Assembly (NCBI RefSeq): GCF_964204645.1
Contig: NC_134027.1
Span: forward strand, 16,172,485 to 16,236,484
DNA from: Tubulanus polymorphus
Lineage: Eukaryota > Nemertea > Palaeonemertea > Tubulaniformes > Tubulanidae
Length of the DNA: 64,000 nucleotides
Reading direction: 5' to 3'
Shown: positions 12,570-27,000 of the stretch, in pieces
How the letters are laid out: every line of letters begins with the position of its first letter
Numbering within the stretch: the first letter of the stretch is position 1
The notes under the pieces: generated by a model
What the model saw: the letters and a program-made list of their open reading frames with translations, nothing else
Databases searched by the model: none
Told to the model about the DNA's origin: nothing
Position numbers and translations under genes: made by a program

Positions 12570-13140
12570 TTACTAGGGTTGCATAGCAACTACTGTGAAT
12601 CTACTGACATCGGCGCAGACATGGTGGACGTCTTGGACATTTTAGACGTCTCGATTAGCCTGGTGGACCAGGTCATCAGCAGACATGGCTACATAATAAA
12701 GTCGAATAAGTTGCTGAATAAGTAGCCGGCTTCACATTCTGAATAAGTAGCTGAACCAGGAACAAGTGTCTGGTTCCTGGTTCGAAACTAATATTCTGAT
12801 TAAGTAGCTGAATACAGATCAAGTGTTCTGTAGCAACGCTGAAACTACTGAAATTGGCACAGACATGGTGGTAATTAAGACATCTCGATTAGCCAGGTGG
12901 CCGAGGTCAGGTTAGCTAGCTCTTATTACCAAACATGGTGGTTGTTTAGACGTCTCGATCGGACACGTCTCGGATGGTGGTCGAGGTTAGCTCTTATCAG
13001 TAGACATGGTTACGCAATCGTGTCTACCTGTCTGGAATATAGTCGAATAAGTCGCTGAATGAGTAGCCAGCTTGATATTCTGAATAAATTGCAGAAACGG
13101 AAACCAGTTCCAGGTTCTTGGTTCGAAATTAAAAACCGCA
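12570..13140. repeat. Relics of the long-TIR element family
   Basis: Phrases such as 'TTAGACGTCTCGATT', 'GACATGGTTACG', 'CTGAATAAGTAGC' and 'CCAGGTTCTTGGTTCG' recur here. They are also found in the arms of the 20.8-27.1 kb element, for example near 21.6-22.1 and 26.9-27.0 kb. At least three diverged partial units are present. No coding potential is visible. Confidence 0.6.
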
Positions 13141-13611
13141 CATAACTGTGTGGAACCAATTAACTCTCATTTCAACAAAAACGATGCCAAACTTTGTCGA
13201 CTGCCTCTCTAAAAACTGGCGCCATCGTCTATTACTTTCTTCAAAGAATGAATATATTTTGTAGTCAAAATAAAACAATGACAAGACAAAGCCAAGCTAG
13301 GACTATAGAAATTGCCAATATACTATGTTCGAGATACCAAATTAGATAGCCGACTCCATAATAGTCCTCACAAACGAACACACTATAAGCGAACTAAGGA
13401 CGGCACGGATTTCAAATGCATTGCTCGCCATTTTGCGACTATCCATAATAACGTCAGAGGTGCCGAAATTCCCGGAAATTCCGAGAATTTCCCGTATTCA
13501 CATCGGGAACACAAATATAGGTCCCAACACAAGTAACTGAAAGAAAGCGAAAAATTTTCGATGTTTTTCGCATTTTCTTGAAAAATATTGAATCATTCGT
13601 TCGAAGCTTAC

Positions 13612-13732
13612 CGGCCTGACCTCCGCGCATCAATTGTACTTGCTTCACAATAAAAGACGACCCGTAAGCATAACCCCTAAATTTTGTGCCGCGATTTAAC
13701 ATACTCTCGGCGGACTGCCAACCAACCGCCAT
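13612..13732 (-). CDS. Possible first coding exon of an unrecognised gene
   Basis: A minus-strand frame starts at ATG 13730-13732 with MAVGWQSAESMLNRGTK and stays open for 40 codons to a GTAAGC donor-like site near 13611. It is basic and slightly hydrophobic, possibly a mitochondrial targeting sequence. No following exon was found at lower coordinates and no homolog is recognised. Confidence 0.3.
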
Positions 13733-13740
13733 AACATAGG

Positions 13741-15240
13741 TAAACCAAAATAATTTTGTCTTTTATCGAATCAACAGTGATATATTCTTCTCTGCTTTTT
13801 TGTTCAGCACGTCAACTCATCAGACAGGGTTCATAGCCTCAAGACCTACCAAAATTCAAGGCCATTTGAGATGCACATTCAAGGCTGTCTCCCCCATGAA
13901 AAACATTTTAACGGCAATATATCCAAACTTCGTCCATTCAAAAAAAAATCCAAACAGGGTTCATAGTGCCACTGCTGACCTGAATTCACTGATATTTACC
14001 GACACAGCAAACAACAGCAACTTTAAGAAATTTGATAATTTTGAGCCAGTGACCAAATGCCAACACTAATGACTTTTTAATAAGTTGAAGTACAGATTTT
14101 CTTGGAAATATAACGGAAAAAATAAGTGTGAAAGCTGTATTGGGTTGAATTGAAATGATGGGAGAGAACTTACTTTTTGCAAATAATTATGATGGAAATA
14201 TCAAGTAAAAAAATTGTTTAAAAAAATCAAATCTGATGAAATCACCAACCAGATGTTTTGGCGGAATTTCGGAGAGATTCATCTCCGTAAAAAGCGCCTA
14301 TACATGCAGTAATAAAACAAAACTGAATTATGATTCATCATGAACATACATAGTACTGGGTTTTCCCCAATGACTCAAACAGACACCTACTGTACAACAT
14401 AGGTCTCCAAGGATAAAAATGAAATCAATACTATTTATATACCATGCAGTAGACATCGTCACGCTGTATTCAAAATTTCCAACGTTACAATAACAATCAT
14501 AAATCTACGATTTGCGACATTTTCGAAATTCAAGGCCCTAAAATCAATTTTCAAGACCAAAGTGCAGAATTCAAGGCCTCTCAGTGAGGCGTAGGAATAC
14601 GATGTTTAGGAGGGTTGAAATTCAATAGGCCCAAGCCCACTCTGTGTGGATGCTAGGCCGACGCATAGACATACATAGGCTTACTAGGACAGGAGGAAGC
14701 AGATTTAGTAGAATACATGTATTAGTGATTAACTGGTTCTTTCTTGCAATGATCGATCACAATTATCAATGATATTTTATTGGCAAAAATAAAGATTTTT
14801 TTTGGAAATTTTGTCTGAGCGGACGACTTTTTAAACCAGACTTTTCATTTGAGTTTTTCATCATTAATGAAACTGGTATTATATCGATTCCTGATGACTA
14901 AAATTCAACTCGGCATAAGTCGTAGTCCTCGGGATTGACGATTTTACTACAACCTACATGCCGTACGAGTAACGTGTAAGTCGTATTTATACAAGTTATC
15001 TGTAAGTCTTGGTTTTATACGAATTCCGCGAATAACCCGTGAAAATAAGATATACACGACGGCCAATTAAGGGATTTCTATGACAATTGATGCACATGTA
15101 CGTGGATATGAATACAACAAACCCATCACATAATTAGTTCCTGATCTGACCACTAGGGGGCATAAATTTCGGAAACCAATTTAAGCATCCCTTTTTCGGG
15201 TGTAATTCAGTAGTACCGGCAAAATTAGTTTATACAACTG
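13741..15240. other. No gene seen
   Basis: AT-rich sequence without a supported gene. The words 'TTCAAGGC' and 'CAGGGTTCATAG' recur several times between 13.8 and 14.6 kb, suggesting an old diverged repeat. Confidence 0.4.
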
Positions 15241-15244
15241 CCAC

Positions 15245-15945
15245 TTGGGAATGGTAAAAATACCACATCTTCAATATTCTCAATGTCATTTCCCCCAAAT
15301 TTGGTACATTAGTACTTTGCGCGTAGTAGCCCTTGTGGGTGAACATATCTGTCACCAGCTGACGCCTAGGTGGCGCTCCTTCAGAATTGCAGATAATGAC
15401 ATATGCGTAAATTATAGAATCTTTAAACTTAAATATGATTATGAAAACTATTTATCCGTTGTACCGAACCACCTCATGTATAGTCTCGCTGAATTTCGGA
15501 TCGGTAGCCGTAAATTAGATGCCAACAAACTTAGCAATGTAAGTATTGATAGAAACGAACGTATTTGTACATATTGTAGTCTTAACAAAATCGGTGATGA
15601 ATTCCATTTTCTTTTTGAATGTTCCAAACTAAACAATATACGAAGAGTTTTCTTAACACCTTTTTATGTAATTAGACCCAACACTTTTAAAATGTCACAA
15701 TTACTTAATGCTGTAAATAACAATATATTAATTAAACTCGCTAGATTTGTAAATGCTGGTCTCAAGCTACTTAAGTCAAGTTCATGTATACATATCTGTT
15801 ATCTCTATTATTATTCTATTCTATGTGTATCTCTGTTTTCTTGTTTTTAAGTTTTGTAAATTATAAATTTTATTGTACAAATTCTTGTAACCTCTATGTA
15901 CCAATGTTTGGTTAGTGCAAATAAATAAACCTAAAAAAAAGAACG
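15245..15945 (+). pseudogene. Non-LTR retrotransposon (LINE) 3' end, truncated
   Basis: The frame to 15850 resembles the C-terminal end of a LINE ORF2. From about 15400 it reads through a 'FKLKYDYENYL' segment, then 'LAEFRIGSRKL'. A zinc-knuckle-like block follows: 'ERICTYC…GDEFHFLFEC' (C-x2-C-x9-H-x4-C). Reverse-transcriptase and endonuclease domains are absent, so this is a 5'-truncated copy. The 3' end is an A-rich AATAAATAAACC tail followed by eight A at about 15921-15940, typical of target-primed insertion. The clade is not determined. Confidence 0.7.
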
Positions 15946-18042
15946 TTATGCACGGATTTCGGTGACATTTTTGCACGCATCCTTGTACATCTTTTCCAGC
16001 AAGGCATAAACCTGTCATCGCTGCTTTGCAGCTATATTTATTATTTCATTTCCACTCTCCAGCCAAATCTCTTTCATAAAATGTAACTCCTCTCAGATTC
16101 GACTACTAACAGCTTATAAACATTATTTTCAATTCCGGTAAATTTGTCCGTCTGGCCATTTCGAATTTGCATATAGCAATTCATCATGAATTAATCCTGC
16201 GTATTTACCGGGTCTAAACAGCGAACAAGAATGTCACAAGGATTTGTCATCCATTGATAAAAGTGCATCCCGAAATGCCCACAAATTACCTGACGATGTT
16301 GAGCGTCAATTCATTCGTAAATCACGGTTTCAGACAAACATCAGTCCGGATCCGTCATTTCCCATAAACTGTTTCATCTATCCGTGATTCAAAAATGTGC
16401 TCGTTCGCAAAAAGCCGATTGTTTGACAATGAAGGTCGTACAACTCGGGAATTCGTTATGTTTATGAGCTCCATTATTTTAATGCTCTTTAGCAACTATG
16501 AACATGAACTGGAATAACTAAATCCGGTGCGCAACAAGTCTCGTATTAATGAAACGACATGGCAGATGGTTGAAATCATTTTCGGCTTGAAAAACAATTT
16601 TTTCTAACAACCAGAGCTGCCAACCTAGATTTTATCTTTTGCTGAACACATGTCCAAGTTTATCAGTATTTTCAAAAAATGTCCTGTAATGCCCTATTTT
16701 CAAATCAGAGGATGTTTTATAAAGGATTTATATGTTTTATGTTAATAAAGGACCATGGGTCCAGTAGGATCAACTGAGTAGGTTTTAGTTTTGAGCACAA
16801 AAATCGATTTGTTCTTGGATTGGCAATTACGTATAAACAGCTGATAAAGATGGAATCATCATGGTGCACTGTGTAGTAAGCATGTTCAACTTTGATATAT
16901 ATGGTAATGGGTTTTCCCTATGAGTCACAAGTACGTGGTAGAACAGTTCTCTATAATGATGTCACTGGGAAAGCCTTTCTACAGAGATTTGATCGATATC
17001 AATTGGGATTGTTATTTATTGTTAAAAGTCAATAATTGTGTACACAAATTGACGGTGCTATTGGCATTGATGCCAATGTTGGCGATGATGACATTGTTGA
17101 CAGTATTAACAATGTTGACAAATTGTCTTTTCAGTGACGCATATTAATCGCAAAGATACAATGCATCCCCTGCACTACTTAATCAGAAACGAGATGAGCT
17201 AATAAGTCTACAAACAGATAAGCATTAGTAAAACCAGGGACAGCTAAAGATTGGCATACTTTATTGTTGAACTGGGTGAACACAGTTAGATCACCCTTAA
17301 GCACACCTTACCTTACAAGATTTTTGAATAGACTTCCACAATCTTAGATGATCACATGGAGGATTGGGGCAGGAATCAAGTCAGAACTAAGAGCAACAAG
17401 GGTGGCACAAATGGTGTCATAATGCATGCCATGTTGTCCAGGCTGGATACAAGGTCACTATGATCTTTGCTTAAAACAGAGTTATACTGATCCTGGCACT
17501 TGGATTTAGTTGCCCATTTCCCTGTTAGATCTATCAGGAATGCAAATCCCAGACAGGGGCATAATGCACTGATCAGAAAGTAGTATGGGAAGGATCAAAG
17601 TTCCTGATAGGCTGAGCTAGAAAATGGTTGCATCTCTTAGAAACTCCAGAAATTTGTGTGTATGGAAACGTGGGGATTACGATGAAACATGAGATACATT
17701 TTAAGAGTTAGTGACAAGGATAACATGGATGAAAGTGACTTTGAGAGAGAGAGACGGAGACATTATTCGAAATGTTCCATGAAAAGATTAACTCCTGACA
17801 AGAACATGTAATGCGCAAGCTAATCTATAGAATGTATTATATGTCATTATACTTAGCATATCAGTATCTGATTCAGATCAGTAGCAGTTTCATTTTAAAT
17901 AAGGGCTTGCCTGCACTAAAGCTTTTACTCTGGTATAATCAATCTTTTAATTTTCTAAGATATGTATCTTTCTAAAAGAGAAAACCAGAATTAACCACTT
18001 AGTGTCATACATTACCTGTAATTAGAACAATGGCAGACTCAA
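15946..18042. other. Downstream flank / 3' UTR side of the ERC gene
   Basis: No protein-coding exon is supported. Near 16015-16035 lies the hairpin GCTGCTTTGCAGC, the reverse complement of the hairpin that opens the composite units at 27.36 and 30.57 kb. An inverted word pair (TTGGCATTGATGCCAA) is at about 17056. The part nearest 18042 is presumably the ERC 3' UTR. Confidence 0.45.
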
Positions 18043-21000
18043 CTAGGCCCAAATGCCAACATCATCCTATCAGTAAATTAAAAACAATATCATATTCTTT
18101 TAATTCTTTTAATCTGTAGATATTGGGTTTTAATCTTAATATCATAGTAGATTAGAAACAGCTCCACAGTGAGCAAACTACATCGATGAGCAAGGAAAAA
18201 TACTTTTCTTCAATTCAAATACCTGCTGAGAAGAGGATTTCTTTAATTCATCAAGTTTCGATTCATTACTTGTTCGTATATCATCAACATTCTTCTCATT
18301 ATGTAGAAGTTTAACTCGATTTTGTGTCTTGGAATAAAATATAATAACATAACATTAAAAAAAAGAATAACAAAAGAACATGAAAGATACAAAACATTTC
18401 AATGTCATGATTATACAGATAATTACAAGTTCTTTTAGTTGTTTTTGAAGTCGCTCCTTATCAACTTTGAGTTGTCCAGCTTCTGACGCGGATTTGGGTT
18501 CTATGGTAGACATTTCTAATAAAGCCAATGTAGCATCCTTTTCACTGATTGCTGCAAGTATTGCTTCTTGTCTATAAAAAATATCGATATTGATCAGGTA
18601 TTATCATCTGATATCACGGAATTGCAGAATGTTTTGGAAATCCCCAGAATTTATCAGTTTTATATTCACACGATATATCAACCGTGAAATTTCTTTTGAT
18701 TGAATTCAAAATGTTTCCATTTAACCAAAATATTCAAAAAATGTAAATCACATAATCATCAAAAGATCTACTAATACATCAATACGTTTTTCTGCTATTC
18801 TTTTCGGCCATCTTCCCCATCTTTTCTGATACCGATCCCAGCTAGTAGCATACATACTTCATTTCATAAACTTCCTCTAACTGCTTACGGCGTTCAGCTT
18901 TAAATTGACTTAGTGTATTCTCCTTTTCTTTCAGATATTCAGTTAATGAATGCAGTTTATTTTGTTGCTCTGAGTTCATTCTTTCCAAAGTGTCTATTTC
19001 AGATTGCTGAGCATTTATCTAAAAATATATCAAAATCACTAGTGGGACCTGCATTAATTTGAAGTTCATGGTGGTAAAAAGTATGCATAGAATACAATAT
19101 GAAAAAAATTTTATATACATCAAGATCTACCTCCAACCTAGCGCTGAAAAAAATCGGTAACCCTAATCTTATGCAAAGAGATGTGTTCTATGATCAAGGT
19201 CAAGGTAAATTAAAATCCATTGATATTTTTCTAAAAAGAAAACATATTACATATCTATGCACCAGCACAACGAGGAAACTAAGTTGGCTGCAAATTGTTT
19301 TTAAAATTGACTGATCTAAAAACCTGTCCGGCATGTGAGAGATCTTGCCCAAAGTATACCCATCAATGGAAAATGGTAAACCATTAGTAACCTACAGGTG
19401 TTGCAAGAACATAAGGCCAAAAATAAAAAAAGCTTCCTACGCCAATATGTCCTCGCTTTACCCATTCAAAAACAATCTAAATAACTTTAACAGATTTTTG
19501 TGCCACTGCCAATCCAATCTCACTGACAATCACATACCATGTTAGTAACTATAAAACATTGTCTTCGTCATCAATATTTTTTTGCAACTTGTGAGAGATC
19601 AATATAATTAATAGTATATGATCGGGGTTGAAATCTCAGCTTGCCTAAAGCCTAGCCTACATTGACACTGCGATTGGAGACAACTAGTGGCCGGGAAGTT
19701 TTCAACACATGAGAGCAACTGGCTGGATTCAATCAGTTGCTTGAACGTGTTGCTGTGAACTAGCTTATGACTGGTTAGCGTCTATCAATCCCCAGTTCCA
19801 GCCAGTTGCTCATGTTCTACTTTTGAACAATTAGTTGTACTAAGTTTCTGTCATATCCGTTGATGGGAGCGCTCCATAATCAACAACGCATGGTTGCAAC
19901 TGACTAAAACAAAACAATCTTGTCATGTGACTTGAGATCCCCTAGTGAATATTTGCTAGATAACACATCTCAGTTGCGCGCTATGGACCCAGCGACCGGC
20001 ATGAGCCACGCAGTTGCCGGTTATTACTAGATTTTCGATGCGAGCGAGATACTCGCTCACTTGCAACTAGTTTGCTCCAGTCACTTTTTCGATGTATGCT
20101 AAGCCTAATAATTCACCCCAGTTTTTAGGGTGAAGAGTAATGCCCGTCCAAAACTGCAAGCGATGATTGCACATTGATTTGGCCTTATTCAAATTCAACA
20201 AGTTCTACAAACTAGGTCAAGTACTTGTGTTCATAGCTCCCGAGTCTCTAAGCATTATTGCAAGGCGTTAGATTTGATCAGCGCATGCTAGTACGATCAA
20301 TATCTGTATGTATGTATTCTGTGATACACAGCAAGTATATTGAGTGTCGGAGTATATAACCAAGATTTTGAGGGTTTCGTCTTTGAACGCCCATAACTAC
20401 TGAACAAAGCGTCGGATTTTAATGAGATAAAGTCCTTCTGAGGCAAATAGCATTGAATTTTCACACGTGTACTTTTGGACAGTTAAAGATCTCAATGATC
20501 CAAACTACCTTTCCGCTATGTCAGAACATCAACAAGGTAAATTTCTAAAAGAGATATCCTGAGACACATTGACCTGCTTTCAGAGTTCTACATGCACGAT
20601 ATTATATGAGACAATGCTTTGAATGGAAATTAAAACGATCCACAACCAATAATTGTCCTTTTTTGGAGCTTTACACAAAGAAATTTTGAAAATGAAATAG
20701 TTACTAATTTCTAACATCAGGTGGCAGTTTTGGAAGGACATAGGAGTAATAGGGTATATGTCTTAACATACCAGAGGTCGAAACGTCACCCCTGCGAAGC
20801 TGGCTCCCGGTTCCCGGTTCCTTATTGGTTCAGCTCCCGATTCAAAATGCTTTTGAACCGGGAGCCGAATCGGGAACCGGGAACCGGGAGCCGGCTACTG
20901 GTTCAGCTCCCGATTCAAAATGTGAAGATGGCTACTTATTCGCCAGGTGGCGCTGGTATACACTATGCCGTAGTCCAGACATTTTACGTAACTATGTCTA

Positions 21001-24000
21001 CTCTGCTGATAAACAAACTCGACCTCGACCTTGACAACAAATCGCCAGGTGATGGCGCGAGCCAATCCAGACGTCTAAACACGATTGCGTATGCGACCGC
21101 GAGAGCGGTCAGCTGTATGTAGCTATACGTCAGTAAGCTGCGTCTATTAATAACATAACTTTGTGTATTGCTCGGTCGTTTTTCTCGTCACCGAATCGAC
21201 TTCTTCATATGTTATTCGCCTCTTTAATCATTTAATCAATAAACCATCGATTGTTCCCGAGCTATAGGGTATTGATTAGTCAGCACTGAAAGGGTTAACA
21301 AGAGAGAAAGTTTCTAACGAAAGTTATCGAATCCCCAAGAAAACAATATCTGCAAGCCCATGAAATTGTAAGATATAAAATAAACAGACGCTTTCTGCCT
21401 TCCGTATAAATCACCCTTCATGCAGGGTAAATCCATTGTCAAAGATGAAAAAACATTCTATTTTCCTATCTATCAAATTCCATAGAAAACATAAAAGAAC
21501 ATTTTTCTCATCCCTAAACCGAAAATAGCTGGAAATGAGAGCGCACACAAAATTCTAATCCAATAGTTACCACGGTTGCATGGTAAAACAGTGAGACCAC
21601 TAACATTGGCGCAGAGATAAGATGGTTGTTTAGACGTCTCAATTGCAAAATGTGAAGCTGGCTACTTATTCGATTCGACTCAATTGCGGACAGCAGGTAA
21701 ACATAATTACGTAACTATGTCTGCTGAAATGAGTGCAACCTTGACCTCGGCCACCAGGCTAATCGAGACGTCTGAATTAACACCACGCGTGTGACGATTT
21801 CTTCCCGATTCAAAATCATTTCGAATCCGGAGCCGAATCGGGAACCGGGAACCGGCTACTGGTTCCCGGTTCCCGGTTCAAAACCATTTTGAATCGGGAG
21901 CCGAACCGGGAACCGGGAACCGGCTACTGGTTCGGCTCCCGATTCAAAATGTGAAGCTGGCTACTTATTCGATTCGACTCTATTGCGGCAGCAGGTAAAC
22001 ATAATTACGTAACTATGTCTGCTGAAATGAGTGCAACCTGACCTCGGCCACCAGGCTAATCGAGACGTCTGAATTTAACAACACGCGTGTGACTTCAATA
22101 TACACAGTTACTATGCAACTATATTCTATACTATAAGCGGCTAAGCCATAGCGTATTAACTTTGTAGCGCGTAATCTCCGTTCGTGTGGCTTCGATTACG
22201 CGTTGAGTGGTATGGATTGAAAGAGGATGGTCTGATCTGTGTTTACGAATAGATTTCGTGCCGATACGATAAAGTTTAGGTAGACTTTTCTACCATTAAG
22301 TTTGGACTTTCCGCGTGACGTCACTGCGCGCGATGATGAAAACAAACATTTGCGCGATGTGAGCCTCAGCTGTTGCTCGTTGACTACAGAGACGCCGGTG
22401 ACCTAATTTCATTTTGTCTGCCTACAGAGACGCAGATGACGTCAATTCTGGGGAATGTAATAGTGGAGAATACTGCGATGTGAGCATCATCGTTCTGATA
22501 CGAGAAAGATGTACTGCATAATTTGTTATATGTTGCTAGTTCTTCTGCCCTGGGCCCGGTTTAGGTGATAATTCTAATGGAAAATTCTTAATTCGGGTTA
22601 GTTAATTGGTTTACCTTTGTCAGCGATATGAAGTTGGCTATTGAAATGTGTATTGAAATATTGTCAACATATTTGAAAATCATTTTCAATCGGGAGCCGA
22701 ATCGGGAACCGGGAACCGGTAGCCGGTTCCCGGCTCCCAATTCAAAATGTGAAGCTGGCTACTTATTCGATTCGACTCTATTGCGGACAGGTAAATGTTA
22801 TGATTGCGTAACTATGGTGTCTGCTCTCAAGTGCTAGCCGCAACCTTGACCACCAGTCGAGACGAGGCCAATCGAGACGTCTAAACACATCGCGCAACCA
22901 GATGTGCTGACCGCGAGCGTTGCCCGGAGCGTTGACATGCACTTTGACTCAGCAACTCATAATATCTTCTTTTATTCATTGAAGGTTTTGTGAAATAAGC
23001 GAAATCCTCGGAAATTTCTTTCCTTTTCAAAACTGCCAGCTGCTGCTACTACGTCATCATTCCGATATGAGTGTATGAAGCTACGAGATAGATTGTACGC
23101 GTGACTTGTGATATGTAGTTTTTCCCACAGCCAAATGGGTTAATGCCCTGGGCCCGGTTTAGGTGATAATTCGAATTGAAAGTGCTTTATTCTAGTTAGT
23201 GAATTCGATGATTAAATCTCTTTCACAAACGCTAATTAGGGAAAAGTGAATTAATTGTAATTATCTCCGAAGTTAATTCCAAATTAATTATTGCATTATT
23301 CCTATACGATGAAAAAACTATCATTAATGAAATGACCAGCCCCGTCGCTAATCATGCACACCGGAATTAGGGGGAGCTTAAATTCCCGTTCGTGAAACCC
23401 GACCCTGGTGAAAATGCGATCAATAAGATCAAAATTGTGACATCGTCAAATAAACAGGCGTTCGAACGAGACGTCCGCCCACCGTCTGAATCACCTACAT
23501 ATACATACCTATAGTCGCCTTTTTTGTTGAGTATTATATTTTCCGTAAATATTATAACACACTAGGAAACGAAAACATGTGGATAATTTGGAAGAAAGGG
23601 TTGTATTGTAGGTAAATATATTCATATGTATTCTAATCCAATGGTTACTGTGGTTGCATAGCAACTGTGAAACTACTGAAATCTGCACACGCAGACGTCT
23701 CGATTAGCCTAGTGACCGAGGTCAGGTTAGCTATCGCTTATCTCAGGCGAGACATGGTTACGTAAATACGTCCGGACTGAGGAATATCGTATACTCGCGC
23801 CATGTGAGAATAGAAAACCTGGAAAGAATGAAATGTCCGGCTGTCAAAAGGTAATAGCAGAGCCGTCGGAAGGAATTTTTAAGTGGCGAGGCTTATTTCT
23901 GAAGGGGGTTTAGGGGCCCTCCCCTAGAAAAATTTTGAAAATTCAATCGCCGGAGATGCGTTTTGGGGCCATTTCTCGGTCTCATTCACAGAAGCATGAG

Positions 24001-27000
24001 AAGCCGTGAGCCAACCACCTAGTACAGAGAACGACGAGCTGCTACGCGGTACAGCGTGCTTTAGAAAAATATTTTGTTAAGCAAAAAAGTGGGGCGGCTT
24101 TGGCCGCCCCTGTTCCGACGGCCATGAATAGAGATGTTATACGAGAGGTCATCGGTTGGTTTTTCGATGTATTTGATGATGCGCTGTAACTTAAACCATA
24201 GCGCCGAATCGATTTAGGGTGTTTTAGTAAAAAAAGTCGAATCGGAACAGTTTTCCAACCTATTACTATCAACGGAATTCCTTTGTAAAAGTACATAATT
24301 TCAAAATTTTTGATATATCTCGAATATCGTTGATGAGTCATATATAATGAAGGTCGAAGGTTTAGAGGGTCGATCTATTGGAATTTTAAAGGCATAGTTA
24401 TATAATTTCTGGAATGAAAAAAAATCAAAGTTTGGAACTTAATGATAGTGAAGTTTCAGCATGTCTCCTTTACAATGAAGGATTCAATCCGCGATGTTGA
24501 TTCTACTTGCTTAAAGGGCACATGTACAATTAATAGAATATCATGTCATACTTTTTCTATGAAGTAATATGTTCACAAGTTATAATATACTACTGATTAT
24601 CATTTCAGTCATTTCCTGAAATACTATCTACACTGTATCTAGATGTGTGCAGGTACGTGTTCCTGACGTCATCTCTGTTGAAAGCTTACTGTTTACTCAG
24701 TTTCTACTCATTTAAAAGGGGTATTTAAGATTTTTTTAATTAATGATTTCTAAAGAATTGTTGGTGCCATCGTATATGATATGATAAACATATATGTTAG
24801 TGGGTGCATCATATAGCCGTGATATATAAGAGGGAACAAATTATGACTATCAATTGTATACGTATTGGGCTAGAGAGCGCATACGTGCTTAGGTTTATCA
24901 CCGACATACCGTGAAAAAATCAACAGTGAGTTTGGTGAACTGTGTAAACAAAGTGAAGAATAAATGAACGACGCATTTATAAGTAATCAATCCTTTGCGA
25001 AATAAGCATTGCGTTTATCAATCACGAAAAGTACAATTCATTGGCCATGTGGCCAAAAGAAAAAACGTTTGAGACGCTGAAGCAAGAGTTTCGGTGGGCT
25101 GCAATCAAACCCAGGCAAGTATGGCGCCAGAGAGGCGATCCGATGTTTATTGGACAGTGTCTGTCATCGAGAGGATTTCCGAGGTTGCGCCAGACGTGAT
25201 GACACAATCAACTGGGACTATCGTAGCTACGTCACCAAGCAATGATGCTGACCTACTATTTAGTCGGAAAAGCTGACCGTGTGAAGAAATTGATATCTGT
25301 TATCACTCATCACCGCTCAATGAGATACACGTGAGAATCCCATCTGTTGCTGACGCACTGTTGCCGGGGCACCGCTCCAGGGGAAATTAGTACGTATGAT
25401 CACAAATGTGAAAATGCAGTGTTAAGTATTATAGCAATACAACACGACAAGTTGAGTCGCTGTATCGCTTTTCTAGCAATCAATAAATGCTCCCTATTGT
25501 GCGTACTGATCACGCCGCTTAAAGCGTATGTATGTTTCAATGCGCGAAATTAAATAGTTCCATTGTCACCTAATTTTACTTTGCTTTCCGGAAGAAATTC
25601 AGATGTGTCGTTACTTTTACGCAAAGAGTGTAAACATGTAACAATTAATTATTGGAAACAATACGATAGTTTTGTGCTTGAAGATAAGATACTGCCCGAG
25701 CGCATCAATCGACTGCGCTTTACTACAAGTATTCAAATAGGCCTGCAACTGCTGTATCGAATCGATGATGAGTGTTGCATTGCATTTATCTCTCTCTAAA
25801 TCGCAAATTTTTCTCTGGCTTTGCGCATAGTTTATTTCAAGTAGTGAGAAAAAATGGTACGGTCAGCTTCGGTGCTACTGATGTCGATTTCTATTCTTTT
25901 ATCTCATCATTCCAGAGAGCAGTGGAAATATGTAGAGATTTAGGGGGATGAGGGTTATTGAGGCTTGGGTCACATAATTTTTCTGAGATCGGTAGATCAC
26001 ATTTTGCGGCCGTAAAAGCGCTGCGAACCGTAAAAGCGTTCATTGTTTGTGTTTTCCCGATCTCCGTTTACCTTCGGTGTACATGTTTTATATATAAGTG
26101 AAACACGGTAAATCGCAATGCCGGGTATTGATGTGCAGTCGCGGCCATGGCCATGTTTCAGAAGGTACCGGTATTATACCACGGAATATAAATGTTCTAA
26201 ACTCGAAAGGGGGGACACCTTTAGATGTATATGAATCCATCGGGTAATATGTAAATAGTATGTTCCGTAAATAATGTTTGTTATGTTTTAAGATACGTTT
26301 TCATTTACCTCCTAAATGAATGCTGTTTTTCCTCCTCCATATACCATAGAAGTGATTGGAGTGTAATGAATATTCGTATTCGTATTAAAAGTATTGAGAG
26401 CAATCTGTTCGAATAGTATTAAAACATGTGTGTAACTGAAGCTTTTATATATATATATATATATATACGTTTTTATGTGCGCTCTCATTTCCAGCCATTT
26501 TCGGTTTAGGGATGAAAAAATGTTCTTTTCTATGGAATTTGATAGATAGGCGGGCAGAAAGCATCTGTTTATTTTATATCTTTCAATTTCATGGGCTTGC
26601 AGATATTTACTTCTTGATGAGGGGATTCGATAACTTTCGTTAGAAACTTTCTCTGTTATTAAGGGCTCGAGAACAATCGATGGTTAATTGATTAAATGGT
26701 TAAAGAGGCGAATAACATATAAAGGTCGATTCGGTGACGAGAAAAACGACCGAGCAATACGCACGTTCTTAAACCAAGATATTAATAGACGCAACTTAAT
26801 AAACTCCTGATGTAAAGCTACAGCTGACCGCTCTCGCGGTCGCATACGCAATCGTGTTTAGACGTCTGGATTGGCTCGCGCCATCACCTGGCGATTTGTT
26901 GTCAAGGTCGAGGTCGACTTTATCAGCAGAGTAGACATAGTTACGTAAAATGTCTGGACTACGGCATAGTGTATGCCAGCGCCACCTGGCGAATAAGTAG

